Assembly: GCA_963693285.1 (NCBI GenBank) | Contig: OY848926.1 | Span: forward strand, 439,001 to 503,000 | DNA: 64,000 nucleotides | DNA from: Xestospongia muta | Taxonomy: Eukaryota > Porifera > Demospongiae > Haplosclerida > Petrosiidae | Direction of reading: 5' to 3' | Shown here: piece after piece, positions 1 through 16,400 of the stretch | Numbering within the stretch: position 1 is the first letter of the stretch | How the letters are laid out: each line of letters begins with the position of its first letter | Made by a program: the position numbers and the translations under genes | Notes under the pieces: generated by a model | What the model was told of the DNA's origin: nothing | The model's input: only the letters and a program-made list of their open reading frames with translations | Databases searched by the model: none

Positions 1-1877
1 TGCTCTCAGTGCCATAACAGTTAACATCATCTAATTCAATAGTACCAGTTCCTTCACCAAAATAAGCATCAGAATAGCCAATAGCATCTGTGGAATATAA
101 AAAGATGATCATATTAATAATTATATTATATAATTATTGCCAATATCAAAGGTGGTAGTAACCTGTTTACACAAACCATAACATGGGTGTCACATGGCAA
201 AGATCAACAGCTAGTTTACACAAAATAAAGTATAGGTGATAGTCACTCTCACACACATATCTGTTATAGTATTAGATAATATTATTATATCTTATAGATC
301 TCTTACTGCATGTAGAGTATCTAGTTAATATTATATCTCATAGATTTCTTACTGCATGTAGAGTATCTAGTTAATATTATATCTTGTAGATCTCTTACAG
401 CATGTAGAGTATCTAGTTAATATTATATCTCGTAGATCTCTTACTGCATGTAGAGTATCTAGTTAATATTACATCTCGTATATCTCTTACTGCATGTAGA
501 GTATCTAGTTAATATTATATCTGTAGATCTCTTACTGTATGTAGAATATCCAAGTTGATGACAGACCACTTTAGCAGCGTCATTATCCCAACTATCATCA
601 CAAACTGTACCCCAAGCATTGTTAATACATATTTCAACACGTCCTTCAAGACTGTTGGATCCACCAACCAAACGAAGTGAACCATATGTACAGGAAGCTA
701 TATAAAAAACTTAATTCAAAAATTATTGATAATAGTCAACTAAAAGTACTTTGACATTTCACACCAGCATCTTCATAATGTCCACAGTTACTAGTTCCAA
801 TAGCTCTATGAGTACAGTCAAGTAGAGTGCTCTCAGTGCCATAACAGTTAACATCATCTAATTCAATAGTACCAGTTCCTTCACCAAAATAAGCATTAGA
901 ATAGCCAATAGCATCTATAAAATAGATAGATAAAGTTAATTTGTAAGATATAGTCAAGCACTGTAACACTTACCCACATACAAGGTAATATAGATCATAA
1001 ATATATGTGTGTGTATAGTTTGTATGTACTTGTATTGTGTGACAGTTTAAAAGATAAACAACAATGTAGTTATTAATCATATAACTTATATATATTTCAT
1101 TAGTCTTACTATATGTAGAGTATCCAAGTTGACGACAGACCACTTTAGCATCATTATTACTCCAACTATCATCACAAACTGTACCCCAAGCATTGTTAAT
1201 ACATATTTCAACACGTCCTTCAAGACTGTTGGATCCACCCACCAAACGAAGTGAACCATATGTACAGGAAGCTATATAAAAAATTAAATCAAAAATTATT
1301 GAGAATAGTCAACTAAAATTACTTTGACATTTCACACCGGCATCTTCACTGTGTCCACAGTTACTAGTTCCAATAGTTCTATGAGTACAATCAAGTAGAG
1401 TGCTCTCAGTGCCATAACAGTTAACATCATCTAATTCAATAGTACCAGTTCCTTCACCAAAATGAGCATTAGAATAGCTAACAGCATCTGTGAAATAATA
1501 AAAGTGCTAATATTAATGATTATATACTAATTGTTACAGTAGGTTATCAACAAGCTTAGGAATGTGATATGGATAATGTCAACTATTGTAATAATTAGCT
1601 AATATCATCACTTACTGTATGTAGAGTATCCAAGCTGACGACAGACAACTTTAGCAGCATCATTATCCCAGTCATCATCACAGACTGTACCCCAAGCATT
1701 GTCTACACATATCTCAACACGTCCTTCATAAGCAGTGGATCCATCACTTAGTCTCAGATCACCATATGTACAACCTAAATGAAATCAATTACTTTAACAA
1801 TAACTTACTATTAGTAGGTACTGACCTAATACTGACCAAATATGTGCGTTTAAGAAGAACAAAGTTACTAACTTCAT
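1..1877 (-). CDS. SRCR-domain receptor or secreted protein, 5' part (gene A, runs off the left edge)
   Basis: The first exon (about 1826-1877) starts at ATG 1877 and encodes a short hydrophobic signal peptide ([17 protein letters not shown]). SRCR domains follow, each split over two phase-1 exons: first halves at about 1619-1776, 1117-1273 and 530-697, second halves at about 1326-1491, 754-916 and 1-88. The last one is cut by the window edge. Typical SRCR landmarks are present: [23 protein letters not shown], then [20 protein letters not shown] and EDAGVKC. SRCR domains are extracellular ligand-binding modules. The gene is very similar to gene C at 2920-6633, including its signal exon and introns, so it is a recent tandem duplicate. 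Whether it ends in a membrane segment and tail, as gene C does, cannot be seen. Confidence 0.85.
289..529 (-). repeat. Intronic 43-45 bp minisatellite carrying splice-donor copies (gene A)
   Basis: About five to six tandem units fill part of the intron between the two halves of the third SRCR domain. On the gene's strand each unit repeats the last bases of the adjoining SRCR exon plus its donor: CTCTACATGCA followed by GTAAGAGATC. The true exon end next to it reads CTACATACA/GTAAGAGATC. The array therefore looks seeded by duplication of the exon-intron border. Confidence 0.85.
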
Positions 1878-2188
1878 TGTGATTAGGGTCCAGGAATGTT
1901 TCCTCCTATTCAATAGGGTGTGGCTAGTATGCAGTAATAACTAATGGGCGTGGCTAGTGAACTGTATAACTAGTCAAAAAGCTTGGTCATTTTTTTACAA
2001 TTTAACTTATTAATGGTCGTGTTTGGTATCATAACTGTGATGTGTAACAAAAGACTACCATAATGTATTATAGGATGTTACAGCATAATATTAGTGTTAA
2101 TAAAATTATTTCATTAAATACGTCAAAAGGAAAATCAGCAATGACATGTGGCATCAATGTGAAAATCAAGAATGGCCCAAAATGCATC
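1878..2188. other. Gene-free stretch upstream of gene A
   Basis: It lies between the start of gene A and the 3' end of the truncated copy at 2189. It contains two copies of a GTGTGGCTAGT / GGCGTGGCTAGT motif near 1917 and 1947 and is almost identical to 6634-6951. It probably holds the gene A promoter, but no specific promoter element can be assigned with confidence. Confidence 0.5.
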
Positions 2189-2790
2189 TTAAAAGTTGGT
2201 GGAGTTTGGCTTAGATTTTTTATGTGATGTGATAGTGTATATGTTTCCACCATCCTCATCAGTATCATTTGAGGCAGTTAGAATATGGGCATAGGACACT
2301 CCTTTTGCTGGTTCATCATCACTCTGCTGAATGTCAAGATGAGGTCTGCCCTTCAGAAGATCTTCTGTTATTTCTAATGTGTCATACAATTGAGAACGCT
2401 TTCTATGTCTCCTTCTGAAAATAAAAAATAAAAAGTAAAGTGAAGAAGGGATCTGGTGTTCTAGAGCCGAACTCACAGGATGACTAGTGTGGTAAACAAG
2501 GCTATTATTACAACACAAATCACAACAATTGTGGATATGATAATGGAAATGATACCAGCTGTACTAATACCACCATTTTTGCCACCATTAGCTGTTGGCT
2601 GTTCCATAGGAGAAGTTTTAATGCCAGAGAACCCTTGATTTCCAAAGACTCCATTGGCAATACCACTCTATATAGGAAGTTAGATTAAATCTATAAACAT
2701 TTAGATATTGATGTCATACCTCAACAGATTTCTGAAGTGCTTCAATATTCAGAACTTCATTTGAAGAAATAAATGCATATGTATTGACAT
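2189..2790 (-). pseudogene. Truncated 3' copy of the SEA-like / ITIM-tail receptor (copy of gene D)
   Basis: Three terminal exons are present: part of the SEA-like exon (about 2720-2790), the juxtamembrane plus membrane exon (about 2477-2667) and the cytoplasmic-tail exon (2189-about 2412), ending in the same STNF C-terminus as gene D. Homology stops near 2790, so the rest of the SEA-like module, the repeat stalk and the signal peptide are absent. The exons are still open and include the ITIM-like VSYAHI and the YDTL motif. It is best read as a partial duplicate without its own start. Use as alternative 3' exons by the upstream gene C is possible but unproven. Confidence 0.75.
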
Positions 2791-2919
2791 TTATCAAATG
2801 AACATCAATATAAAATAACAGACTACAAGTCATTAACGAACATCAAGACAATAGAACAATTAAGTCTCAGTAATTATTACTATTATACATTGTAGCATTT
2901 AAAAAATGAATACATAGTG

Positions 2920-6633
<3,714 letters not shown>

Positions 6634-6951
6634 TGTGATTGGGGTCCAGGAATGTTTCCTCCTATTCAATAGGGTGTGGCTAGTATGTAGTAATTGCAGC
6701 TATAATTAATGGGCGTGGCTAGTGAACTGTATAACTAGTCAAAAAGCTTGGTCATTTTTTTACAATTTAACTTATTAATGGTCGTGTTTGGTATCATAAC
6801 TGTGATGTGTAACAAAAGACTACCATAATGTATTATAGGATGTTACAGCATAATATTAGTGTTAATAAAATTATTTCATTAAATACGTCAAAAGGAAAAT
6901 CAGCAATGACATATGGCACCAATGTGAAATCAAGAATGGCCAAAATGCATC
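6634..6951. other. Gene-free stretch between gene C start and gene D end
   Basis: A 318-bp intergenic stretch, nearly identical to 1878-2188, with the same GTGTGGCTAGT-type motifs. It probably contains the gene C promoter and the gene D 3' UTR. Nothing more specific can be supported. Confidence 0.5.
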
Positions 6952-9359
6952 TTAAAAGTTGGTGGAGTTTGGCTTAGATTTTTTCTGTGATGTGATAGTG
7001 TATATGTTTCCACCATCCTCTTCAGTATCATTTGAGACAGTTAGAATATGGGCATAGGAGACTCCTTTTGCTGGTTCATCATCACTTTGCTGAATGTCAA
7101 GATGAGGTCTGCCCTTCAGAAGATCCTCTGTTATTTCTAATGTGTCATACAATTGAGAACGCTTTCTACGTCTCCTTCTGAAAATGAAAAATAAAAAGTA
7201 AAGTGAAGAAGGGATCTGATGTTGTAGAGCCGAACTCACAGGATGACTAGTGTGGTAAACAAGGCTATTATTACAACACAAATCACAACAATTGTGGATA
7301 TGATAATGGAAATGATACCAGCTGTACTAATACCACCATTATTGCCACCATTAGCTGTTGGCTGTTCCATAGGAGAAGTTTTAATGCCAGAGAACCCTTG
7401 ATTTCCAAAGATTCCGTTGGCAATACCACTCTATATAGGAAGTTAGATTAAATATATAAACATTTAGATATTGATGTCATACCTCAACAGATTTCTGAAG
7501 AGCTTCAATATTCAGAACTTCATTTGAAGAAATAAATGCATATGTATTGACATTTACACCTCCATTGCTATCGTCCACAATATCAAGAATATTAACATTA
7601 TCAATAGACAACAATTGCCAGGAGTTTCTGTAATAACATGTGCATAAAACAATGGCAGGCAGTACATTGTTACTTACTGTCTCTTTGAACTTATGAGAAC
7701 TCCTTTGCAGACATTTGGATTCTGGAAGCAGTAGCTATTAATTGATTGAACAGTAGCATTTTTAAATTTTGTTTGTATATCTGTAGTAAACTATAGGATA
7801 TATAAAGAATACAAATGTTTTAGCATTGGTGTGCATGTACCGTGTTTTTGGTGTAGTTACTAAGTGTTATTTTCAAAGTATTCCTCATTATTTTGCTGGG
7901 AATTGCGGTTGGAGATGGTTTCATGGAAGAAGAAGAATGCTTTCTTGATGATAAATTTAAGCTCGAGGCTTGCATACTTCCTGAAATATGTTTACTGCCG
8001 GAAGGATGAGACATGCTGCCTGAAGGGTGCATACTTCCTGAATGATGCATACTTCCTGAATGATGCATACTACCTGATGGATGCATACTTCCTGAGGGAT
8101 GTATACTGCCAGAAGGATGAGACATACTGCCCGAAGGATGCATACTACCAGAAGGGTGCATACTTCCTGATGGATGCATACTGCCTGAAGGATGCATACT
8201 GCCGGAAGGATGAGACATACTGCCTGAAGGATGCATACTACCTGATGGATGCATACTTCCTGAGGGATGTATACTTCCTGAGGGATGTATACTGCCAGAA
8301 GGATGAGACATACTGCCCGAAGGATGCATACTACCAGAAGGATGCATACTTCCTGAATGATGTATACTGCCTGAAGGATGCATACTGCCTGAAGGGTGCA
8401 TACTTCCTGAATGATGCATACTGCCTGAAGGATGCATACTGCCGGAAGGATGAGACATACTGCCCGAAGGATGCATACTACCAGAAGGATGCATACTTCC
8501 TGAATGATGCATACTGCCTGAAGGATGCATACTGCCGGAAGGATGAGACATACTGCCCGAAGGATGCATACTACCAGAAGGATGCATACTTCCTGAATGA
8601 TGCATACTGCCTGAAGGATGCATACTGCCTGAAGGGTGCATACTTCCTGAATGATGCATACTGCCTGAAGGATGCATACTGCCGGAAGGATGAGACATAC
8701 TGCCCGAAGGATGCATACTACCAGAAGGATGCATACTTCCTGAATGATGCATACTGCCTGAAGGGTGCATACTTCCTGAATGATGCATACTGCCTGAAGG
8801 ATGCATACTGCCGGAAGGATGAGACATACTGCCCGAAGGATGCATACTACCAGAAGGATGCATACTTCCTGAATGATGCATACTGCCTGAAGGATGCATA
8901 CTGCCTGAAGGGTGCATACTTCCTGAATGATGCATACTGCCTGAAGGATGCATACTGCCGGAAGGATGAGACATACTGCCCGAAGGATGCATACTGGCTG
9001 AGGGATGCATATTGCCTGAAGGATGCATACTTCCTGAATGATGCATACTGCCTGAAGGTTGCATACTTCCTGAGGGATGCATGCCTCCAGAATGATGCAT
9101 ACTACCTGAGGGATGGATATTTCCAGAATGATGCATACTTCCTGAGGGATGCATGCCTCCAGAATGATGCATACTACCTGAGGGATGGATATTTCCAGAA
9201 GGATGCATACTGCCAGAGGGATGCATATTGCCTGAAGGATCTACAGTTAGGTACAAACAATTTAATTCTTTTTTCTTTCTGAAACTTACGATGTGGTTGA
9301 GCCTTAACAATTGAAACAGCTATGGCAATAGCAATGAGAAAAATGTAAAACATCCTCAT
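6952..9359 (-). CDS. Receptor with Met/His-rich hexapeptide stalk, SEA-like module and ITIM-like tail (gene D)
   Basis: Six exons: 9290-9359, 7841-9240, 7678-7790, 7483-7627, 7240-7430 and 6952-7177, joining in frame to 714 residues. Residues 1-22 are a signal peptide (MRMFYIFLIAIAIAVSIVKA). About residues 24-450 are hexapeptides of the type GSMHPS / GSMHHS / GSMSHPS. A SEA-like module follows (TLKITLSNYT, FKNATVQSINSYC, GGVNVNTYAF, LQKSVE). Then come a juxtamembrane GFSGIKTSP segment, a membrane helix (ISIISTIVVICVVIIALF) and a basic tail (RRRRKR). The tail has YDTL, VSYAHI (fits the ITIM consensus V-x-Y-x-x-I) and C-terminal STNF (class-I PDZ-ligand-like). The ATG directly follows a TTTTTTCAG acceptor, so a 5' UTR intron is likely. 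SEA-like identity is inferred from pattern only. Confidence 0.82.
7960..9240 (-). repeat. Coding 18-bp repeat array (Met-His-Pro-Ser-Gly-Ser)
   Basis: Around 65-70 imperfect 18-bp units encode hexapeptides of the GSMHPS type, with GSMHHS and seven-residue GSMSHPS variants. A higher-order block of roughly 120 bp recurs. The opposite strand also stays open over the array, an effect of the repeat composition rather than evidence of a gene. Confidence 0.9.
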
Positions 9360-10342
9360 CTGAAAAAAGACATAAACAACGTATATTGTGTACATCCTTA
9401 CTTTTGTTTGTTCTCTTCTCTGACCAGATGAATAGAAGTTATTGATAACAGTATGTTTGATACCAATATGAAAATATTTAAAAACAAGTAAGCTAGTGCA
9501 CAAAACAAAATAACATGCACAAGTAATGTGATCCTCAATGAATGCTATTATAGCTAATCACATGGTGTGTCATTCTTGTTGTGTGAGATCTGTCTCCATG
9601 AATATCATAGTTCTGGGTCATATGAGTTGAAGTTTATTTTACACTTATTAACATTCAACGGATGTGTGAAGTGGTATTCATTCATTTTATGAGTCACAAG
9701 CTAAATTTTAATTTTACAATGCAAACTGAGGTGATATCTATGAATATCAGTTAAAATGTTAGTTACTATACTATTGTGCAAAATCGATTACCTAAATATT
9801 TTTTGTCCAGTATTAATAAACACAGTCACCAGTTCAATAAGTGACTTGGTTCATTAGTTGTTATTGTGTTCTTTTGCTACTGTAACTGTGCATCTATTTC
9901 TAAGTGTTATTAAATGACTTGAACTGTTTTCTGAATTTAAAGACAGTTTCATTAATGTATAGTATTATGTGTTTTGTTTACATCATTTCCATGTGCTTGG
10001 TATACTGAGCATGCTTGATGCTACTGAGTGTGTTAATGCATATTGTATTACTTTCAAGTCAAAGTTTGCATTTTATCAGGCAACAATATCAGGCTTAACT
10101 AGGATATTAGGACAATAGTTAGCAAACTATGTAAAGACCTAGTGGCTTGATATTTTCCAAGTTGATAATGAATTAACTTATCATCATCAGTAATCTAGGT
10201 ACTTGTTGATCAGAATAATTTGAAAAGTTATTATTATAAACTTTCTTATCTCATGATGATGTAGCAAGTATATTTTAGATATAAACAGAAATTTTCTAAT
10301 ATAGCAAGGTACAATAACTTTATTAAGGTTAGGTATATGCAG

Positions 10343-10402
<60 letters not shown>

Positions 10403-10439
10403 TTAACTAGACAAAATACTAACTAAACAGTGTACTTTT
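9360..10439. other. Intergenic stretch with a TA dinucleotide run
   Basis: No convincing exon is seen. It should hold the gene D promoter and 5' UTR exon (the coding exon starts directly at a splice acceptor) and the gene E 3' UTR. A (TA)n run spans about 10343-10400. A copy of the TACTGAGCATGC motif seen elsewhere in the window lies near 10003. Confidence 0.5.
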
Positions 10440-13400
10440 TTAAAAGTTAGTAGTTTCCTTGTTTAGTTCCATATCCTCATATTCTTTTTCAATCATATTT
10501 TTTTCATGAGTATGATCTTGTTCCTCACTGGGTATAGGATTTTCAACATATATGTTACCTTCCGCATTAGATTTTAGGCCAGTAAATAAAATTGTTTGTG
10601 CATCAGAGTAGGGATGATCATCATTAAGTTCATAGCGGGGTCGTGCAGTGTTCATAAGAAAGTCATGGTTGTTTTCATCTATTGTATATTTATAGCTTTT
10701 GCCTCGTTTTTTTCTGAAATATCAAAGAAAATCAAAAGCTATATAATTATATATTGCACACTTACAAGATGAAAACAACTGTTGTTGCAATTAAAAGGAT
10801 AATGACAACTACACACACAACTGAAACAATAATGGCAGCCACTTCACCAGCAACAATCCCTTTGACATTAGTAGCTAATGTTGGTTGTTCCAAAGGAGAT
10901 GTCTTAACATCATTAAAACCAGCATTGCCATAAATACCTTGTGCAATTCCACTCTATTGTGCAAGAAAGATTTAAACTAGTTTTGTATAATCATAGTTAA
11001 AGTACCTCAATAGCCTTTTGTAGAGCGACAACAGACATGATGGAGTTCATTGATAATTGTACATAAATTGTAACATTCACACTACCGTTGATGTTGTTAT
11101 TAATATTTAAGATTATAACATGATCAGCAGTAAGTGTTGTCCATGTAGTCCTAAAAAATTGAATTGATTGAATAAATAACAACAATATCTGAATGTTGTT
11201 ATCAACTTACTGTCTTTTTCTGTTAACAGTGACACCAATGCATTCATCAACATGAGAGGAACAGTAGTTATTACAGGAGTCAATTGTAGCTTGCTTAAAC
11301 TTAGTCAGAACATCTGTTGTGAACTATTGACACCAAAAACATGAAACATCAATTAATTATATTAATTCATTACTTACTGTGGTTTTGTTATATTCATTGA
11401 TTGTGACCACAAGTGCATTATCAATCACTATTTTAGGAGTAGATGTTGGCTTCACTGCTGACGTGCTTCTTGCTGGTGAAGTGACTTTAGTTTGCATAGT
11501 AGACTGAATTTCACTGGTGGTACTTAATGATGACACCCTTGAGATAGCTGTCATCATTGATATAGTAGAAGTTACTGAACTGGATAAAACAATACTGGTG
11601 GATGTCTGGGGGCTACTAGCAAGTAGAGTAGATAAGAGAGGTGTAAATGAGACTGCAATATAAGAACTCGAAGTAACAGTGCTGCTTATTGATGGAACAA
11701 TAGATGAACTTGATATAGATGATGTTTCAATGGAAGAACTTGAAGTTACAGCACTGCTTGTAGGAACAATGGATGTACTTGATATAGATGATGTTTCAAT
11801 AGAAGAACTTGAAATGCCAGGACTGCTTGTAGGAACAATAGACATACTTGATATAGGTGATGTTTCAATGGAAGAACTTAAAGTTACAGCACTACTTGTA
11901 GGAACAATGGATGTACTTGATTTAGATGATGTTTCAATAGAAGAACTTGAAGTGCCAGGACTGCTTGTAGGAACAATAGACGTACTTGATATAGGTGATG
12001 TTTCAATAGAAGAACTTAAAGTTACAGCACTGATTGTAGGAACAATGGATGTACTTGATATAGATGATGTTTCAATAGAAGAACTTGATGTTACAGCACT
12101 GCTTGTAGGAACAATGGATGTACTTGATATATATGATGTTTCAATGGAAGAACTTGAAGTGCCAGGACTGCTTGTAGGAATAATGGATGTACTTGATATA
12201 GATGATGTTTCAATGGAAGAACTTGAAGTTACAGCACTGCTTGCAGGAACAATGGATGTACTTGATATAGATGATGTTTCAATGGAAGAACTTGAAGTTA
12301 CAGCACTGCTTGTAGGAACAATGGATGTACTTGATATAGATGACGTTTCAATAAAAAAACTTGAAGTGCCAGGACTGCTTGTAGGAACAATAGACGTACT
12401 TGATATAAGTGATGTTTCAATGGAAGAACTTGAAGTTACAGCACTGCTTGTAGGAACAATGGATGTACTTGATATAGATGATGTTTCAATGGAAGAGCTT
12501 GAAGTGCCAGGACTGCTTGTAGGAACAATAGACGTACTTGATATAAGTGATGTTTCAATAAAAGAACTTGAAGTTACAGCACTGCTTGTAGGAACAATCG
12601 ATGTACTTGATATAGATGATGTTTCAATAGAAGAACTTGATGTTACAGCACTGCTTGTAGGAACAATGGATGTACTTGATATAGATGATGTTTCAATGGA
12701 AGAACTTGAAGTGCCAGGACTGCTTGTAGGAACAATAGACGTACTTGATATAAGTGATGTTTCAATGGAAGAACTTGAAGTTACAGCACTGCTTGTAGGA
12801 ACAATGGATGTACTTGATATAGATGATGTTTCAATGGAAGAACTTGAAGTGTCAGGACTGCTTGTAGGAACAATAGACGTACTTGATATAAGTGATGTTT
12901 CAATAAAAGAACTTGAAGTGCCAGAACTGCTTGTAGGAACAATGGATGTACTTGATATAGATGATGTTTCAATGGAAGAACTTGAAGTTACAGCACTGCT
13001 TGTAGGAACAATGGATGTACTTGATATAGATGATGTTTCAATAGAAGAACTAGAAGTGCCAGGACTGCTTGTAGAAACAATAGACGTACTTGATATAGAT
13101 GATGTTTCAATGGAAGAACTTGAAGTTACAGCACTGCTTGTAGGAACAATGGATGTACTTGATATAGATGATGTTTTAATAGAAGAACTTGAAGTGCCAG
13201 GACTGCTTGTAGGAACAATGGATGTACTTGATATAGATGATGTTTCAATGGAAGAAATGACACCAATAGAACTAGAAACAATAGATGTACTTGAAATAGG
13301 TGATGTTTTAGGCAAAGTGATGGAAGCACTTGTTGATAGTGTGCTTGTAGAAACAGAAAAGGTAGTAGAAGAAGGAGTGGGTGTACTTGAAGTAGGAGAA

Positions 13401-16400
13401 GACGTGGGTATAGATGATGATGATGATGATGTAGCAGAGGTGAAACTTACTGGATAACAACCAATGCTACCAACATCACTGCAACAGTCTCCCAAACTGT
13501 GACAGAGTTGATCACAATAACAACCATTATTGCTGCAGGGTGAAGTTACACAACAGCCAGAGTAACTAAGATTTAATGCAAGGCATGAACCTACAATAAA
13601 AATGACTTTAGTAATTGATTTTAAACTGTTAACATACCTAGAGTTCCTGTTGGACTAGGAGTAATGGTTGTTGATGGTGTGTTTGAAGTAACCGAAGAGG
13701 TAGTAGGAGATGGAGTGGGTGTACTTGAAGTAGGAGAAGACGTGGGTATAGATGATGATGATGATGATGTAGCAGAGGTGAAACTTACTGGATAACAACC
13801 AATGCTACCAACATCACTGCAACAGTCTCCCAAACTGTGACAGAGTTGATCACAATAACAACCATTATTGCTGCAGGGTGAAGTTACACAACAGCCAGAG
13901 TAAGTAAGATTTAATGCAAGGCATGAACCTACAATAAAAATGACTTTAGTAATTGATTTTAAACTGTTAACATACCTAGAGTTCCTGTTGGAGTAGGAGT
14001 AATGGTTGTTGATGGTGTGTTTGAAGTAACCGAAGAGGTAGTAGGAGATGGAGTGGGTGTACTTGAAGTAGGAGAAGACGTGGGTATAGATGATGATGAT
14101 GATAATGTAGCAGAGGTGAAACCTACTGGATAACAACCAATGCTACCAACATCACTGCAACAGTCTCCCAAACTGTGACAGAGTTGATCACAATAACAAC
14201 CATTATTACTGCAGGGTGAAGTTACACAACAGCCAGAGTAAGTAAGATTTAATGCAAGGCATGAACCTACAATAAAAATGACTTTAGTAATTGATTTTAA
14301 ACTGTTAACATACCTAGAGTTCCTGTTGGAGTAGGAGTAATGGTTGTTGATGGTGTGCTTGAAGTAACCGAAGAGGTAGTAGGAGATGGAGTGGGTGTAC
14401 TTGAAGTAGGAGAAGACGTGGGTATAGATGATGATGATGATGATGTAGCAGAGGTGAAACTTACTGGATAACAACCAATGCTACCAACATCACTGCAACA
14501 GTCTCCCAAACTGTGACAGAGTTGATCACAATAACAACCATTATTGCTGCAGGGTGAAGTTACACAACAGCCAGGGTAAGTAAGATTTAATGCAAGGCAT
14601 GAACCTACAATAAAAATGTCTTTAGTAATTGATTTTAAACTGTTAACATACCTAGAGTTCCTGTTGGTGTAGGAGTAATGGTTGTTGATGGTGTGCTTGA
14701 AGTAATCGAAGAGGTAGTAGGAGATGGAGTGGGTGTACTTGAAGTAGGAGAAGACGTGGGTATAGATGATGATGATGATGATGTAGCAGAGGTGAAACTT
14801 ACTGGATAACAACCAATGCTACCAACATCACTGCAACAGTCTCCCAAACTGTGACAGAGTTGATCACAATAACAACCATTATTGCTGCAGGGTGAAGTTA
14901 CACAACAGCCAGAGTAAGTAAGATTTAATGCAAGGCATGAACCTACAATAAAAATGACTTTAGTAATTGATTTTAAACTGTTAACATACCTAGAGTTCCT
15001 GTTGGAGTAGGAGTAATAGTTGTTGATGGTGTGCTTGAAGTAACCGAAGAGGTAGTAGGAGATGGAGTGGGTGTACTTGAAGTAGGAGAAGACGTGGGTA
15101 TAGATGATGATGATGATGATGTAGCAGAGGTGAAACTTACTGGATAACAACCAATGCTACCAACATCACTGCAACAGTCTCCCAAACTGTGACAGAGTTG
15201 ATCACAATAACAACCATTATTGCTGCAGGGTGAAGTTACACAACAGCCAGAGTAAGTAAGATTTAATGCAAGGCATGAACCTACAATAAAAATGACTTTA
15301 GTAATTGATTTTAAACTGTTAACATACCTAGAGTTCCTGTTGGAGTAGGAGTAATGGTTGTTGATGGTGTGCTTGAAGTAACCGAAGAGGTAGTAGGAGA
15401 TGGAGTGGGTGTACTTGAAGTAGGAGAAGACGTGGGTATAGATGATGATGATGATAATGTAGCAGAGGTGAAACCTACTGGATAACAACCAATGCTACCA
15501 ACATCACTGCAACAGTCTCCCAAACTGTGACAGAGTTGATCACAATAACAACCATTATTACTGCAGGGTGAAGTTACACAACAGCCAGAGTAAGTAAGAT
15601 TTAATGCAAGGCATGAACCTACAATAAAAATGACTTTAGTAATTGATTTTAAACTGTTAACATACCTAGAGTTCCTGTTGGAGTAGGAGTAATGGTTGTT
15701 GATGGTGTGTTTGAAGTAACCGAAGAGGTAGTAGGAGATGGAGTGGGTGTACTTGAAGTAGGAGAAGACGTGGGTATAGATGATGATGATGATGATGTAG
15801 CAGAGGTGAAACTTACTGGATAACAACCAATGCTACCAACATCACTGCAACAGTCTCCCAAACTGTGACAGAGTTGATCACAATAACAACCATTATTGCT
15901 GCAGGGTGAAGTTACACAACAGCCAGGGTAAGTAAGATTTAATGCAAGGCATGAACCTACAATAAAAATGTCTTTAGTAATTGATTTTAAACTGTTAACA
16001 TACCTAGAGTTCCTGTTGGTGTAGGAGTAATGGTTGTTGATGGTGTGCTTGAAGTAATCGAAGAGGTAGTAGGAGATGGAGTGGGTGTACTTGAAGTAGG
16101 AGAAGACGTGGGTATAGATGATGATGATGATGATGTAGCAGAGGTGAAACTTACTGGATAACAACCAATGCTACCAACATCACTGCAACAGTCTCCCAAA
16201 CTGTGACAGAGTTGATCACAATAACAACCATTATTGCTGCAGGGTGAAGTTACACAACAGCCAGAGTAAGTAAGATTTAATGCAAGGCATGAACCTACAA
16301 TAAAAATGACTTTAGTAATTGATTTTAAACTGTTAACATACCTAGAGTTCCTGTTGGAGTAGGAGTAATAGTTGTTGATGGTGTGCTTGAAGTAACCGAA

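Larger units (their letters stand above)
1497..2790. repeat. Segmental duplication, left copy (partner at about 6245-7560)
   Basis: This stretch aligns almost base for base with about 6245-7560. It covers an SRCR intron, the first SRCR exon, the signal-peptide exon, the upstream region and the 3' exons of the neighbouring SEA-like receptor gene. The match ends abruptly near 2790, inside the SEA-like exon. There are small differences, such as a short insertion near 6696. The duplication explains gene A and the broken gene copy at 2189-2790. Confidence 0.9.

Noticed and set aside
7864..9282. Long plus-strand open frame (472 codons) with AYCLKD-type repeats
   Set aside because: It is the opposite strand of the coding 18-bp array of gene D. 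It stays open because the repeat has no stop in that frame. The minus-strand reading has a signal peptide, splice sites and a downstream module.
11679..13457. Long plus-strand open frame (592 codons) with VGTMDVLDIDDVS repeats
   Set aside because: Shadow of the 69-bp Ser/Thr repeats of gene E. It has no plausible start context, flanking exons or domain.
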